Shown here piece after piece: positions 7,470 to 17,162 of a DNA stretch of 64,000 nt. A program made the translations under genes and the position numbers. The notes below the pieces were generated by a model. The model was given only the letters and a program-made list of their open reading frames with translations. It was not told the origin of the DNA and searched no databases. This stretch comes from Phytopseudomonas argentinensis (lineage in GTDB: Bacteria > Pseudomonadota > Gammaproteobacteria > Pseudomonadales > Pseudomonadaceae). The number at the start of each line of letters is the position of its first letter. Position 1 is the stretch's first letter. The stretch lies in NCBI RefSeq assembly GCF_900113905.1, contig NZ_FORC01000002.1, positions 1,244,851-1,308,850 on the forward strand. Direction: 5' to 3'.

Positions 7470-8786
7470 ATGATGAGTACTGAAGCCAGCGCGGCGTACC
7501 AAGCCCCCAACTACAGCCCCGAAGAGCGCCGCAAGCGGATCTTCGCTATCGTCGGCGCCTCCTCGGGCAACCTGGTCGAGTGGTTCGATTTCTACGTGTA
7601 TGCCTTCTGCGCGATCTACTTCGCGCCGGCTTTCTTCCCCTCCGATGACCCTACCGTGCAGCTGCTCAATACCGCTGGCGTATTCGCCGCCGGCTTTCTG
7701 ATGCGGCCAATTGGCGGCTGGGTGTTTGGCCGCGTGGCGGACAGATACGGCCGCAAGGTCTCGATGATGATCTCGGTGCTGATGATGTGCCTCGGCTCGC
7801 TGGCCATCGCCTGCATGCCGACCTACAGCAGCATCGGCACCCTGGCGCCGGCCTTGCTGTTGCTGGCGCGCTTGTTCCAGGGTCTCTCGGTAGGCGGCGA
7901 ATACGGCACCACCGCCACCTACATGAGCGAGGTGGCGCTCAAGGGCCAGCGTGGCTTCTTCGCCTCTTTCCAGTACGTCACCTTGATTGGCGGGCAACTG
8001 CTCGCGGTGCTGGTGGTGGTGATTCTGCAGCAGACGCTGAGCGAGGATGAACTGCGGGCCTGGGGCTGGCGTATTCCGTTCGTGATCGGCGCCATGGCGG
8101 CCGTGGTGGCGTTCTACCTGCGTCGCTCGCTGGACGAAACCGCCAAGCAGGATCAGATCGGCAACAAGGAATCGGGCAGCATCGGTTACCTGTTCAAACA
8201 CCACAAAGCCGCGTTCTTCACCGTGCTGGGCTACACCGCCGGCGGCTCGCTGATCTTCTATACCTTCACCACCTATATGCAGAAGTACCTGGTCAACTCG
8301 GCCGGCATGAGCGCCAAGACCGCCAGCGGCATCATGACCGGTGCGCTGTTCCTGTTCATGATCATGCAACCGCTGTTCGGCGCGTTGTCCGACCGCATCG
8401 GCCGGCGCACCTCGATGCTCTGGTTCGGCGCCCTCGGCGCTATCTTCACCTGGCCGATCCTGGCCTTGCTGCACACCGTGCAAAGCCCGGTGGTGGCCTT
8501 CTTGCTGATCATCGCGGCGCTGGCCATCGTCAGCCTGTACACCTCGATCAGCGGCCTGGTGAAGGCCGAGATGTTCCCGCCGGAAGTCCGCGCCCTCGGC
8601 GTCGGTCTGGCCTACGCGGTGGCCAACGCGCTGTTCGGCGGTTCGGCGGAATACGTCGCCCTGGGGCTGAAATCCATCGGTATGGAACAGACCTTCTACT
8701 GGTACGTATCAGGCATGATGGTGCTGGCCTTTCTGGTCAGCCTGCGCCTGCCGCGGCAGGCCAGTTACCTGCACCACGATCATTGA
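7470..8786 (+). CDS. pcaT: PcaT, MFS transporter (beta-ketoadipate/dicarboxylate symporter)
   Basis: Twelve-helix inner-membrane transporter of the MFS metabolite:H+ symporter family (alpha-ketoglutarate permease group), 438 aa. The family start is visible as [27 protein letters not shown]. The loop 2-3 signature [10 protein letters not shown] and the loop 8-9 equivalent [13 protein letters not shown] are present. PcaT of P. putida is implicated in uptake of beta-ketoadipate and adipate-like acids. It is followed at 18 bp by pcaB and probably starts a pcaTBDC operon. The start could be the second ATG at 7473. The substrate is inferred from context. Confidence 0.9.
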   Translation: MMSTEASAAYQAPNYSPEERRKRIFAIVGASSGNLVEWFDFYVYAFCAIYFAPAFFPSDDPTVQLLNTAGVFAAGFLMRPIGGWVFGRVADRYGRKVSMMISVLMMCLGSLAIACMPTYSSIGTLAPALLLLARLFQGLSVGGEYGTTATYMSEVALKGQRGFFASFQYVTLIGGQLLAVLVVVILQQTLSEDELRAWGWRIPFVIGAMAAVVAFYLRRSLDETAKQDQIGNKESGSIGYLFKHHKAAFFTVLGYTAGGSLIFYTFTTYMQKYLVNSAGMSAKTASGIMTGALFLFMIMQPLFGALSDRIGRRTSMLWFGALGAIFTWPILALLHTVQSPVVAFLLIIAALAIVSLYTSISGLVKAEMFPPEVRALGVGLAYAVANALFGGSAEYVALGLKSIGMEQTFYWYVSGMMVLAFLVSLRLPRQASYLHHDH

Positions 8787-8804
8787 CCACGGAGTGTTCG
8801 CTGT

Positions 8805-10169
8805 ATGAGTTCAAGGCCCGCTAGCCAGCTGTTCGATGCCTACTTCACCAGTGCGCCGATGCGCCAGGTGTTCAGCGACCAGGGGCGCGTGCAGGGCATG
8901 CTCGACTTCGAGGCGGGGCTGGCGCGGGCCGAGGCCGCGGCCGGGGTAATTCCCCGTGCGCTGGTGGCCGATATCGAGGCCGCCTGCCGGGCTGAACTCT
9001 ACGACTTCGATGCCCTGGCTATCGCCATCGGCAGCGCTGGCAACTCGGCAATTCCGCTGGTCAAGGCGCTGGGCAAGCGCATCGCGGCGAGCAATGCCGA
9101 GGCCGAGCGCTACGTGCATATGGGCGCCACCAGCCAGGACGCCATGGACAGCGGCCTGGTGCTGCAATTGCGCGCGGCCATCGACCTGCTGGAGCGCGAC
9201 CTCGATACCTTGAGCCGGCAGTTGGCCGCCCAGGCCCAGCGTCATGCCGCCACGCCGATGGCCGGGCGCACCTGGCTGCAGCACGCTACGCCGGTCACCC
9301 TGGGCATGAAGGTCGCCGGCTGGCTGGGCGCCATCGACCGCCATCGCCAGCGCCTCGACGAAATCAAGCCGCGCCTGCTGTGCCTGCAATTTGGCGGCGC
9401 ATCCGGCAGCCTGGCGGCATTGGGCGACAAGGCCTGGTCGGTGGCGGGCGCCCTGGCGGCCGAGCTGGATCTGCAACTGCCGGAGCAACCCTGGCACACC
9501 CAGCGTGATCGCCTGGTCGAGTTCGCCAGCCTGCTCGGCCTGATCGCCGGCAGCCTGGGCAAAATGGGTCGTGATATCAGCCTGCTGATGCAAACCGAAG
9601 CCGGTGAACTGTTCGAACCCTCGGCGCCGGGCAAGGGCGGTTCCTCGACCATGCCGCACAAGCGCAACCCGGTGGGCGCGGCGGTATTGATCGGCGCCGC
9701 CACCCGCGCGCCGGGGCTGGTCGCCACCATGTTCTCCGCCATGCCCCAGGAACACGAGCGCAGCCTCGGCCTGTGGCACGCCGAGTGGGAGACGCTGCCC
9801 GAGCTGTGCTGCCTGGTATCCGGTGCCCTGCAGCAGGCTCTGATCATGGTGCCCGACCTGGAAGTGGATGCCGAGCGCATTGCCGCCAACCTCGAGTTGA
9901 CCCGCGGCCTGGTGCTCGCCGAGGCGGTGAGCATCGCCCTGGCGCAGCGCATTGGCCGCGACGCCGCCCATCATCTGGTCGAGCAATGCTGCAAGCAGGC
10001 GGTGAAGGAAGGCGCCCATCTGCGCGACGTGCTGGGCGCTAATGCCGAGGTCTCCGCGCAACTCTCTGCCGAAGAGCTGGATCGTTTGCTCGATCCCGCC
10101 CATTACCTGGGCCAGGCGCAGCGCTGGGTCGAGCGCGCGGTGGCGCAGAGCCGTGAACTGAATTCATAG
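8805..10169 (+). CDS. pcaB: 3-carboxy-cis,cis-muconate cycloisomerase PcaB
   Basis: Lactonises 3-carboxymuconate in the protocatechuate branch. It is a 454-aa member of the fumarase/adenylosuccinate lyase superfamily. The signature GGSSTMPHKRNPVG lies near residues 283-296, HMGATSQDAMDSGL provides the first conserved region, and TWLQHATPVTLG the second. The length is typical of the bacterial class II enzyme. It sits between pcaT and pcaD with 18-bp gaps on both sides. The protocatechuate dioxygenase that makes its substrate (pcaHG) must be encoded elsewhere. Confidence 0.96.
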   Translation: MSSRPASQLFDAYFTSAPMRQVFSDQGRVQGMLDFEAGLARAEAAAGVIPRALVADIEAACRAELYDFDALAIAIGSAGNSAIPLVKALGKRIAASNAEAERYVHMGATSQDAMDSGLVLQLRAAIDLLERDLDTLSRQLAAQAQRHAATPMAGRTWLQHATPVTLGMKVAGWLGAIDRHRQRLDEIKPRLLCLQFGGASGSLAALGDKAWSVAGALAAELDLQLPEQPWHTQRDRLVEFASLLGLIAGSLGKMGRDISLLMQTEAGELFEPSAPGKGGSSTMPHKRNPVGAAVLIGAATRAPGLVATMFSAMPQEHERSLGLWHAEWETLPELCCLVSGALQQALIMVPDLEVDAERIAANLELTRGLVLAEAVSIALAQRIGRDAAHHLVEQCCKQAVKEGAHLRDVLGANAEVSAQLSAEELDRLLDPAHYLGQAQRWVERAVAQSRELNS

Positions 10170-10187
10170 ATTATCTAGGAGACTGTT

Positions 10188-10979
10188 ATGCCTGTCGTAT
10201 CCCTCGCTGATGGCGACCTGAACTACCTGCTCGAAGGCCCGGCCGCCGCGCCAGTGCTGGTGCTTTCCAACTCTCTGGGCACCAACCTGCACATGTGGGA
10301 TGCGCAGATCCCGGCGTTCACCGAACATTTCCGGGTGCTGCGTTACGACACCCGCGGCCATGGCCAGTCGATGGTCACGCCCGGCTTCTACAGCATCGAG
10401 CAGAGTGGCCGCGACGTGCTGGCGCTGCTCGATGCGCTGAATATCGACAAGGCACATTTCTGCGGCCTGTCCATGGGCGGGCTGATCGGCCAGTGGCTGG
10501 CGATCAACGCGCCTTCGCGCCTGGATCGTCTGGTGCTGTGCAACACCGGCGCCAAGATCGGCACCGACGAGGTGTGGAATACCCGCATCGACACCGTCCT
10601 CAAGGGCGGCGAGAAGGCCATGCGCGACCTGCGCGATGCGTCCATCGAACGCTGGTTCACCGCGCCGTTCGCCAAGGAGCGGCCAGAAAAGGTCGAGCCC
10701 ATCGTCACCATGCTGGCGCAGACCTCGCCCCAGGGCTATGCCGGTAACTGCGCGGCGGTGCGCGATGCCGATTTCCGCGAGCAGATCTCCAGCATCACCG
10801 CACCGACGCTGATCGTCTGCGGCACTGGTGATGCGGTGACCACCCCCGAGCATGGCCGCTTTATGCAGGAACGTATTCCGGGCGCCGAGCTGGTCGAATT
10901 CGATGCCGCGCACCTGTCCAACGTGCAGGCCGGTGAGCTGTTCACCGGGCGGGTACTGAGCTTTCTGCAAACCAATTGA
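10188..10979 (+). CDS. pcaD: 3-oxoadipate enol-lactonase PcaD
   Basis: Alpha/beta-hydrolase that hydrolyses beta-ketoadipate enol-lactone to beta-ketoadipate, where the catechol and protocatechuate branches converge. The 263-aa protein has the oxyanion-hole region VLSNSLGTNLHMWD and the nucleophile elbow CGLSMGG near residue 95. Late Asp (CGTGDAVT) and His (FDAAHLSN) residues complete the triad. CTAGGAG provides the ribosome binding site. It serves both the cat and pca genes in this window, because CatC and PcaC deliver the same lactone. Confidence 0.96.
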   Translation: MPVVSLADGDLNYLLEGPAAAPVLVLSNSLGTNLHMWDAQIPAFTEHFRVLRYDTRGHGQSMVTPGFYSIEQSGRDVLALLDALNIDKAHFCGLSMGGLIGQWLAINAPSRLDRLVLCNTGAKIGTDEVWNTRIDTVLKGGEKAMRDLRDASIERWFTAPFAKERPEKVEPIVTMLAQTSPQGYAGNCAAVRDADFREQISSITAPTLIVCGTGDAVTTPEHGRFMQERIPGAELVEFDAAHLSNVQAGELFTGRVLSFLQTN

Positions 10980-11036
10980 GCTGCAGTGCGTGGGCGTCGT
11001 CGCACGCCCGCGCCGTGAAGAGAAATGGAGCCACCG

Positions 11037-11435
11037 ATGGACGAGAAACAACGCTATGACGCCGGCATGCAGGTACGCCGCGCCGTACTGGGCGATACCC
11101 ATGTCGACCGCAGCCTGGAAAAACTGACGCCGTTCAACGAAGAATTCCAGGAAATGATCACCCGCCATGCCTGGGGCGATATATGGACGCGCCCGGGCCT
11201 GCCGCGCCATACCCGCAGCCTGATCACCATCGCCATGCTGATCGGCATGAACCGCGAAGGCGAGTTGAAGCTGCACCTCAAGGCCGCCAGGAACAACGGC
11301 GTGACCCGCGAGGAGATCAAGGAAGTGATCATGCAGAGCGCCATCTACTGCGGCATTCCCGCTGCCAACGCCACCTTCCACCTGGCCGAGGAGCTGTGGG
11401 ACGAAGTAGGTGTCGAGTCGCTGAACAAGTCCTGA
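11037..11435 (+). CDS. pcaC: 4-carboxymuconolactone decarboxylase PcaC
   Basis: Decarboxylates gamma-carboxymuconolactone to the enol-lactone used by PcaD. The 132-aa all-helical protein of the CMD/AhpD family carries the conserved RHTRSLITIAMLIGMNREGEL and IYCGIPAANATFH segments. The start MDEKQRYDAGM at 11037 is preferred over an ATG at 11025, since that upstream ATGGAG overlaps the GGAG ribosome binding site. It is the last gene of the pca cluster and is followed by a strong terminator. Confidence 0.95.
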   Translation: MDEKQRYDAGMQVRRAVLGDTHVDRSLEKLTPFNEEFQEMITRHAWGDIWTRPGLPRHTRSLITIAMLIGMNREGELKLHLKAARNNGVTREEIKEVIMQSAIYCGIPAANATFHLAEELWDEVGVESLNKS

Positions 11436-11451
11436 GAGCTCGCTGTTCCAG

Positions 11452-11476
11452 AAAGCCCCGCATCAGCGGGGCTTTT
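11452..11476 (+). terminator. Rho-independent terminator after pcaC
   Basis: AAAGCCCCGC and GCGGGGCTTT form a perfect 10-bp stem around an ATCA loop, followed by TTTATTG. It lies 17 bp after the pcaC stop and closes the pca operon. Confidence 0.9.
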
Positions 11477-11568
11477 ATTGTCCGGTGATTTTTTGCAGTG
11501 CTTGATGTTTGCCGTGGCGCACCCCATCTGATTGACAGGTTCTTCCTCCTCTTGCCTTCGAGTGCGCC

Positions 11569-13335
11569 ATGCCATCGCTTTTATCCGTTCGCCAGCGCGA
11601 AGCCTTGCGCACCTCATGGGCCTTTATCGCTCCCTATCGCGGGCGTGTGGCCGGGGCGCTGCTGGCGCTGATGTTTACCGCCGCCATTACCTTGTCCATG
11701 GGGCAGGGCATCAAGCTGCTGGTCGACCAGGGCCTGGCTACCCAATCGCCGCAAGCGCTGCGCCATTCGATCCTGCTGTTCTTCGTGCTGGTACTGGCCC
11801 TGGCGGTCGGCACCTACACGCGCTTCTACCTGGTTTCCTGGCTCGGTGAGCGGGTGGTGGCGGATATCCGCAAGCGGGTGTTCGATCATCTGGTTGGGCT
11901 GCATCCCGGCTTCTATGCCCACAACCGCGCCTCGGAGATCCAGTCGCGGCTGACTGCCGACACCACCCTGCTGCAGTCGGTGATCGGCTCGTCGTTGTCG
12001 ATGGCGCTGCGCAACCTGATCATGCTGGTTGGCGGCATGATCCTGCTGGTGGTCACCAATCCCAAGCTCAGCGCCATCGTGCTGGCCGCGTTGCCGCTGG
12101 TGGTGGCGCCGATCCTGCTGTTCGGCCGCCGCGTGCGCGAGCTGTCGCGGCAGAGCCAGGACCGCATCGCCGATGTCGGCAGCTACGTCAGCGAAGTGCT
12201 CGGGCAGATCAAGACGGTGCAGGCCTACAACCACCAGGCCGAGGATCGCCGGCGTTTCGGCTTGTCCGCCGAGGCGGCGTTCGACACGGCGCGCAAACGC
12301 GTCGCCCAGCGCGCCTGGCTGATCACCGTGGTAATCGTGCTGGTGCTCGGCGCCGTGGGCGTGATGCTCTGGGTTGGCGGCATGGACGTGATCGCCGGAC
12401 GCATCAGCGGCGGTGAACTGGCAGCCTTCGTGTTCTACAGCCTGATCGTCGGCTCGTCGTTTGGCACTCTCAGCGAGGTGATCGGTGAACTGCAGCGTGC
12501 AGCCGGCGCTGCCGAGCGGATCAGCGAACTGCTCGCCGCCCGCAACGAGATCCACGCGCCGCTCGAGGGCGCCCTGGTCCCCGCGCAGCCCGTGCAGGGG
12601 CGGATCGAGGTGCAGGGGCTGTCCTTCGCCTATCCGAGCCGTCCGGAAAGCCCTGCCTTGCAGGGCATCGATCTGACTGTGGTACCTGGCGAAACCTTGG
12701 CCATCGTCGGCCCGTCCGGAGCAGGCAAGTCGACCCTGTTCGACCTGTTGCTGCGTTTCTATGACCCGCTGCAGGGACGCATCCTGATCGACGGCCTGCC
12801 GATCGAGCAACTCGATCCGCACGCCTTGCGCGAGAATTTCGCCCTGGTCTCCCAGCACCCGGCACTGTTCTTCGGCAGCGTGGAAGACAACATCCGCTAT
12901 GGCCGGCTGGATGCCAGCAGCGCCGAAGTGGAGGCCGCTGCACGTGCAGCTCACGCTCACGAATTCATCGAGCGTTTGCCCCAGGGCTACCAGACTCACC
13001 TGGGCGACGCCGGGCTGGGCCTGTCGGGGGGGCAACGGCAGCGCCTGGCGATTGCCCGTGCCCTGCTGGTGGATGCGCCGATCCTGCTGCTCGACGAAGC
13101 CACCAGCGCTCTGGATGCCGAGAGCGAACACCTGATCCAGCAGGCGCTACCCGAGCTGATGCGCGGGCGCACCACCCTGGTGATCGCCCACCGCCTGGCC
13201 ACGGTGAAGAGCGCCGACCGCATCGCAGTCTTCGACCAGGGGCAGTTGGTGGCACTGGGCAAACATGCGGAACTGGTCGCCAACAATCCGCTGTATGCGC
13301 GGCTGGCCGAGCTGCAGTTCGTGGAGAAGAGCTAA
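11569..13335 (+). CDS. ABC transporter, fused permease-ATPase (MsbA/ABCB type)
   Basis: Half-transporter exporter of 588 aa with an N-terminal six-helix ABC transmembrane domain (about 20-320) and a C-terminal ATPase. Walker A is GPSGAGKST (about 382-390), the signature LSGGQRQR is at about 485, and Walker B ILLLDEATSALD is at about 505-516. The H-loop is IAHRLAT. The substrate is not evident. Lipid-A, peptide or multidrug export are all possible for this family, and the true msbA is usually linked to lpxK, which is absent here. It is a single-gene unit with no strong Shine-Dalgarno; the ATG at 11569 gives the normal length. Confidence 0.9.
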   Translation: MPSLLSVRQREALRTSWAFIAPYRGRVAGALLALMFTAAITLSMGQGIKLLVDQGLATQSPQALRHSILLFFVLVLALAVGTYTRFYLVSWLGERVVADIRKRVFDHLVGLHPGFYAHNRASEIQSRLTADTTLLQSVIGSSLSMALRNLIMLVGGMILLVVTNPKLSAIVLAALPLVVAPILLFGRRVRELSRQSQDRIADVGSYVSEVLGQIKTVQAYNHQAEDRRRFGLSAEAAFDTARKRVAQRAWLITVVIVLVLGAVGVMLWVGGMDVIAGRISGGELAAFVFYSLIVGSSFGTLSEVIGELQRAAGAAERISELLAARNEIHAPLEGALVPAQPVQGRIEVQGLSFAYPSRPESPALQGIDLTVVPGETLAIVGPSGAGKSTLFDLLLRFYDPLQGRILIDGLPIEQLDPHALRENFALVSQHPALFFGSVEDNIRYGRLDASSAEVEAAARAAHAHEFIERLPQGYQTHLGDAGLGLSGGQRQRLAIARALLVDAPILLLDEATSALDAESEHLIQQALPELMRGRTTLVIAHRLATVKSADRIAVFDQGQLVALGKHAELVANNPLYARLAELQFVEKS

Positions 13336-13407
13336 GAGTAGGGCGCCGGTATCGGCGTTGGCTGTGTGGTGGGTCGGTGAAGCGTGACCCACGATCAGAT
13401 CCATATT

Positions 13408-13460
13408 TGTGGGAGCGGGCCATGCCCGCGAATCAGTCGCGCGCATGGCGCGCTCCCACA
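13408..13460. repeat. Pseudomonas REP element
   Basis: TGTGGGAGCG at 13408-13417 and CGCTCCCACA at 13451-13460 are perfect reverse complements. The inner GGGCCATGCCC and GCGCATGGCGC arms give the standard hairpin-pair look of Pseudomonas REPs (GTGGGAGCGGGC...). It lies between the convergent ABC exporter and folE genes. Confidence 0.85.
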
Positions 13461-13471
13461 AGGTGCCGGCT

Positions 13472-14035
13472 TCAGCCGTTGACCAGGCTCAGGAACTCGC
13501 TACGGGTCGCGGCGTTTTCGCGGAATTCGCCGAGCATCACCGAGGTGACCATGGAGGAGTTCTGCTTCTCCACGCCGCGCATCATCATGCACATGTGCTT
13601 GGCTTCGATAACCACCGCCACACCCAGCGCACCGGTGACCTGCTGAACCGCTTCGGCGATCTGCCGGCTGAGGCTTTCCTGGATCTGCAGGCGGCGGGCG
13701 TACATGTCGACGATGCGCGCGACCTTGGACAGGCCCAGCACCTTGCCATTGGGAATGTAGGCGACATGGGCCTTGCCGATGAAAGGCAGCAGGTGGTGCT
13801 CGCACAGCGAGTACAGCTCGATATTCTTGACCACCACCATCTCGCTGGCGTCGGAGCTGAACAGCGCGCCGTTGGTGACTTCTTCCAGGGTCTTCTGGTA
13901 GCCATTACACAGGTACTGCATGGCCTTGGCGGCGCGCTTGGGCGTGTCGAGCAGGCCTTCGCGGGAAACGTCTTCGCCGAGCTGGCCGAGAATTTCGGTG
14001 TACTGCTGTTCGAGGGTGTTGCGGCTAGAGTCCAT
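13472..14035 (-). CDS. folE: GTP cyclohydrolase I FolE
   Basis: Converts GTP to 7,8-dihydroneopterin triphosphate, the first step of folate synthesis and a precursor for tetrahydropterin and queuosine. The 187-aa protein starts [20 protein letters not shown]. It has the zinc-binding Cys/His motif [20 protein letters not shown] and the C-terminal [19 protein letters not shown] longer in-frame ATG at 14107 is not needed, since GGAAG precedes 14035 and the family length fits. It is convergent with the ABC exporter. This is the Zn-type FolE1. Confidence 0.95.
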   Translation of the reverse strand: MDSSRNTLEQQYTEILGQLGEDVSREGLLDTPKRAAKAMQYLCNGYQKTLEEVTNGALFSSDASEMVVVKNIELYSLCEHHLLPFIGKAHVAYIPNGKVLGLSKVARIVDMYARRLQIQESLSRQIAEAVQQVTGALGVAVVIEAKHMCMMMRGVEKQNSSMVTSVMLGEFRENAATRSEFLSLVNG

Positions 14036-14199
14036 GCGGCTTCCAGTGATTTGCGGATATCGATTAGCGGCTGCCTGCGCCAGATGCTGGCGCGCTGGGC
14101 GCGACATCGGGTCGAAGCGGCCGGCAATTGTAATCCGCTCGCAGCGATTTACCGAGCCTTTATGCCACTCGGTGCATCGCTGCGTCTGTCAGCGCAGGC

Positions 14200-15201
14200 C
14201 TATTTGGCGGCGTGAGCGGCCAGGCAGGTATCGAGCATGCGGTTGGAGAAGCCCCATTCATTGTCGTACCAGGCCAGTACCTTGACCAGGCGACCATTCA
14301 CCTTGGTGTGGTTGGCATCGAAGATCGACGACAGTGGATTGTGGTTGAAGTCGCACGACACCAGCGGCAGCGTGTTGTAGCCCAGCACCGGGGATTGCTC
14401 GGCAGCCGCCTTGAGCAGGGCGTTGATTTCATCGACGCTGGTATCGCGCTGTACCTGAATGGTCAGATCGACCAGCGATACGTTGATCACCGGCACGCGC
14501 ACCGCCATGCCGGTCAGGCGTCCGGCCAGTTCCGGCAGCACCAGGCCGACCGCTTCGGCAGCACCGGTCTTGGTGGGGATCATCGACTGGGTGGCCGAGC
14601 GCGCGCGGAAGGGGTCGCTGTGGTAGACGTCGGAGAGGTTCTGGTCGTTGGTGTAGGCGTGGATGGTGGTCATCAACCCGCTTTCGATGCCCAGCTCGCG
14701 CTGCAGCACCTGGGCGACCGGCGCCAGGCAGTTGGTGGTGCAGGAGGCGTTGGAGATGATCTGTTGGTCAGCACGCAGGCTGCCTTCGTTGACGCCGTAG
14801 ACGATGGTCGCATCGGCGCCTTTGGCCGGTGCCGAGATGATCACCTTGCGCGCGCCGGCGCTCAGGTGAGCCGCTGCCTTGTCACGTTCGGTAAACAGGC
14901 CGGTACATTCGAACACCACGTCGACGTTCAAATCCTTCCATGGCAGTTCGGCAGGATTACGGATCGCGCTGACCGCAATGCGGTCACCATTGATAAGCAG
15001 GTTCTGGCCGTCCACCTCGACGTCGGCGTCGAAAATGCCGTGTACGCTGTCGTACTTGAGCAGGTGGGCATTGATGGCGCTGTCGCCCAGGTCATTGATG
15101 GCGACGACCTGCAGTTTTTCGCGGTAGCTCTGGGTATAGAGTGCCCGGAGCACGTTACGGCCGATACGGCCGAAACCATTGATGGCAATTCGCAATGTCA
15201 T
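14200..15201 (-). CDS. gap: Glyceraldehyde-3-phosphate dehydrogenase (Gap)
   Basis: NAD(P)-dependent GAPDH of 333 aa. It has the Rossmann start [15 protein letters not shown], catalytic Cys in [12 protein letters not shown], the partner His in IHAYTNDQ, and the C-terminal [12 protein letters not shown]. It oxidises the glyceraldehyde-3-phosphate released by Eda. It is divergent from edd as in P. putida gap-1. A perfect HexR operator sits 20-34 bp upstream of its ATG, so control by 2-keto-3-deoxy-6-phosphogluconate is expected. Confidence 0.96.
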   Translation of the reverse strand: MTLRIAINGFGRIGRNVLRALYTQSYREKLQVVAINDLGDSAINAHLLKYDSVHGIFDADVEVDGQNLLINGDRIAVSAIRNPAELPWKDLNVDVVFECTGLFTERDKAAAHLSAGARKVIISAPAKGADATIVYGVNEGSLRADQQIISNASCTTNCLAPVAQVLQRELGIESGLMTTIHAYTNDQNLSDVYHSDPFRARSATQSMIPTKTGAAEAVGLVLPELAGRLTGMAVRVPVINVSLVDLTIQVQRDTSVDEINALLKAAAEQSPVLGYNTLPLVSCDFNHNPLSSIFDANHTKVNGRLVKVLAWYDNEWGFSNRMLDTCLAAHAAK

Positions 15202-15220
15202 GAGCGTCGATCCCTATATG

Positions 15221-15235
15221 TTGTTTTAAAAACAA
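15221..15235. promoter_or_regulatory. HexR operator at gap
   Basis: TTGT-TTTAAAA-ACAA matches the HexR consensus TTGT-N7/8-ACAA exactly. It lies just upstream of gap in the gap-edd divergent region. HexR repression relieved by 2-keto-3-deoxy-6-phosphogluconate is established for this promoter pair in P. putida; the repressor gene is in this window at 27798-28667. Confidence 0.88.
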
Positions 15236-15282
15236 GATTATTCTCATGAAAGTAGAAATCAAGCGTTTTAGCTGTCAATATT

Positions 15283-15298
15283 TTGATAAAAATACAAT
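15283..15298. promoter_or_regulatory. Second HexR-like site and probable edd -10 box
   Basis: TTGA-TAAAAAT-ACAA at 15283-15297 matches the HexR consensus in 7 of 8 fixed positions and lies 62 bp from the gap site. The 3' end coincides with TACAAT (15293-15298), a good -10 hexamer for edd 35 bp upstream of the start. A repressor bound here would block edd transcription directly. Confidence 0.65.
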
Positions 15299-15332
15299 TC
15301 GAAGTGCTACCTGTTAGCCCGGAGTCGACACC

Positions 15333-17162
15333 ATGCATCCCCGCATCCTCGAGGTAACCGACCGCCTGATCGCCCGCAGCCGCGCCACCCGCGAGCGCTA
15401 CCTGGCGCAAATGGCCGCCGCCGACAGCCAGGGCCCGCACCGCGGCGCACTGCAATGTGCCAACTTCGCCCACGGTGTAGCTGGTTGTGGTTCTGCCGAA
15501 GATAAGCAGCGTCTGCGCCTGATGAACGAAGCCAACGTCGGCATCGTCACTGCCTACAACGACATGCTTTCCGCGCACCAGCCTTATGAACATTACCCAG
15601 AACTGATCAAGCAGGCGTTGCGCCAGGTCGGCTCGGTGGGCCAGGTAGCGGGCGGCGTGCCGGCGATGTGCGATGGCGTCACCCAGGGTGAGCCCGGTAT
15701 GGAGCTTAGCCTGGCCAGCCGGGAGGTGATCGCCATGTCCACGGCCGTGGCGCTGTCGCACAACATGTTCGATGCGGCGATGCTGCTGGGCATCTGCGAC
15801 AAGATCGTGCCGGGGCTGATGATCGGCGCGCTGCGCTTTGGCCATCTGCCGATGATCTTCGTGCCGGGCGGGCCGATGCCCTCGGGCATTCCCAACAAGG
15901 AAAAGGCCGAGGTTCGCCAGCTCTACGCCGAGGGCAAGGCGACCCGCGAGCAGCTGCTCGAATCGGAGATGAAGTCCTACCACAGCCCCGGCACCTGCAC
16001 CTTCTACGGCACCGCCAACACCAACCAGGTGGTGATGGAAATCATGGGCCTGCACCTGCCGGGCTCGTCCTTCGTCAACCCGTACACGCCGTTGCGTGAC
16101 GCGCTGACCGCCGAGGCCGCCCACCAGGTGGTGCGCCTGACCCGCCAGGGCGGCGAATACACGCCGCTGTGCCGGATCATCGACGAGAAGGCCATCGTCA
16201 ACTCGGTGGTGGCCCTCAACGCCACCGGCGGCTCCACCAACCACACCCTGCACATTCCGGCCTTCGCCCGCGCCGCCGGCATCCAGCTGACCTGGCAGGA
16301 CATGGCCGACATCTCCGCCGTGACGCCGACCCTGGCCAAGGTCTATCCCAATGGCCAGGCCGACGTGAACCACTTCCATGCCTGCGGCGGCGTGCCCTTC
16401 ATGGTGCGCACCCTGCTCGAAGCCGGCCTGCTGCACGAGGACGTCTACACGGTCGCCGGCCAGGGCTTGTCGCGCTACACCCAGGAGCCGTTCCTCGATG
16501 GCGAGCGCCTGGTCTGGCGCCAGGGCTCTGAGCAGAGCCTGGATCGCAACATCCTGCGTAGCGTGCCGGAAGCCTTCTCGCCCGAAGGCGGGCTGCGGGT
16601 ACTGACCGGCAACCTCGGCAATGGCGTGGCCAAGGTCTCGGCGGTGGCGCCGGAGCATCAGGTGGTCGAGGCGCCGGCGCGGGTGTTCGAGACCCAGGTC
16701 GACCTGGCCGAGGCCTTCAAGGCCGGCGAGCTGGAGCGCGACTTCGTCGCCGTGGTGCGTTTCCAGGGGCCCAAGGCCAATGGCATGCCGGAGCTGCACA
16801 AGCTCACGCCATACCTGGGCATCCTCCAGGATCGCGGCTTCAAGGTGGCGCTGGTTACCGACGGGCGCATGTCCGGCGCGTCGGGCAAGGTGCCGGCGGC
16901 CATTCACGTCAGCCCCGAAGCCTGGGATGGCGGGCCGCTGGCACGGGTGCGCGATGGCGACCTGATCCGCGTCGATGGCGTGACCGGCCACCTGCAGGTG
17001 CTGGTCGACGACATCGCCTGGAACGCCCGCCAGATCGCGCCACGCCCCCAAGGTACCGGCATCGGCTGTGGCCGTGAGCTGTTCGCCTTCATGCGCGCAG
17101 CTTTCAGCCCAGCGGAAGAGGGCGCCAGCGCCTTCACCGCCGAACTGGATTCGCTGCGATGA
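15333..17162 (+). CDS. edd: Phosphogluconate dehydratase Edd
   Basis: First committed Entner-Doudoroff enzyme, converting 6-phosphogluconate to 2-keto-3-deoxy-6-phosphogluconate. The 609-aa IlvD/Edd-family protein has the expected length. Cysteines in conserved Fe-S positions are seen in [27 protein letters not shown] and [14 protein letters not shown]. The C-terminal signature [17 protein letters not shown] is also present. It is divergent from gap with HexR-type sites between them, and it overlaps glk by 4 bp. CGGAGT precedes the ATG. Confidence 0.97.
   Translation: MHPRILEVTDRLIARSRATRERYLAQMAAADSQGPHRGALQCANFAHGVAGCGSAEDKQRLRLMNEANVGIVTAYNDMLSAHQPYEHYPELIKQALRQVGSVGQVAGGVPAMCDGVTQGEPGMELSLASREVIAMSTAVALSHNMFDAAMLLGICDKIVPGLMIGALRFGHLPMIFVPGGPMPSGIPNKEKAEVRQLYAEGKATREQLLESEMKSYHSPGTCTFYGTANTNQVVMEIMGLHLPGSSFVNPYTPLRDALTAEAAHQVVRLTRQGGEYTPLCRIIDEKAIVNSVVALNATGGSTNHTLHIPAFARAAGIQLTWQDMADISAVTPTLAKVYPNGQADVNHFHACGGVPFMVRTLLEAGLLHEDVYTVAGQGLSRYTQEPFLDGERLVWRQGSEQSLDRNILRSVPEAFSPEGGLRVLTGNLGNGVAKVSAVAPEHQVVEAPARVFETQVDLAEAFKAGELERDFVAVVRFQGPKANGMPELHKLTPYLGILQDRGFKVALVTDGRMSGASGKVPAAIHVSPEAWDGGPLARVRDGDLIRVDGVTGHLQVLVDDIAWNARQIAPRPQGTGIGCGRELFAFMRAAFSPAEEGASAFTAELDSLR

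Noticed and set aside
11614..13131. 505-codon reverse frame opposite the ABC exporter
   Set aside because: Shadow of a clear ABC transporter gene; no ribosome binding site or domain.
15198..17051. 617-codon reverse frame opposite edd
   Set aside because: Antisense shadow of edd; composition is His/Gly/Gln/Ala-rich as expected from complement of GC-rich codons.
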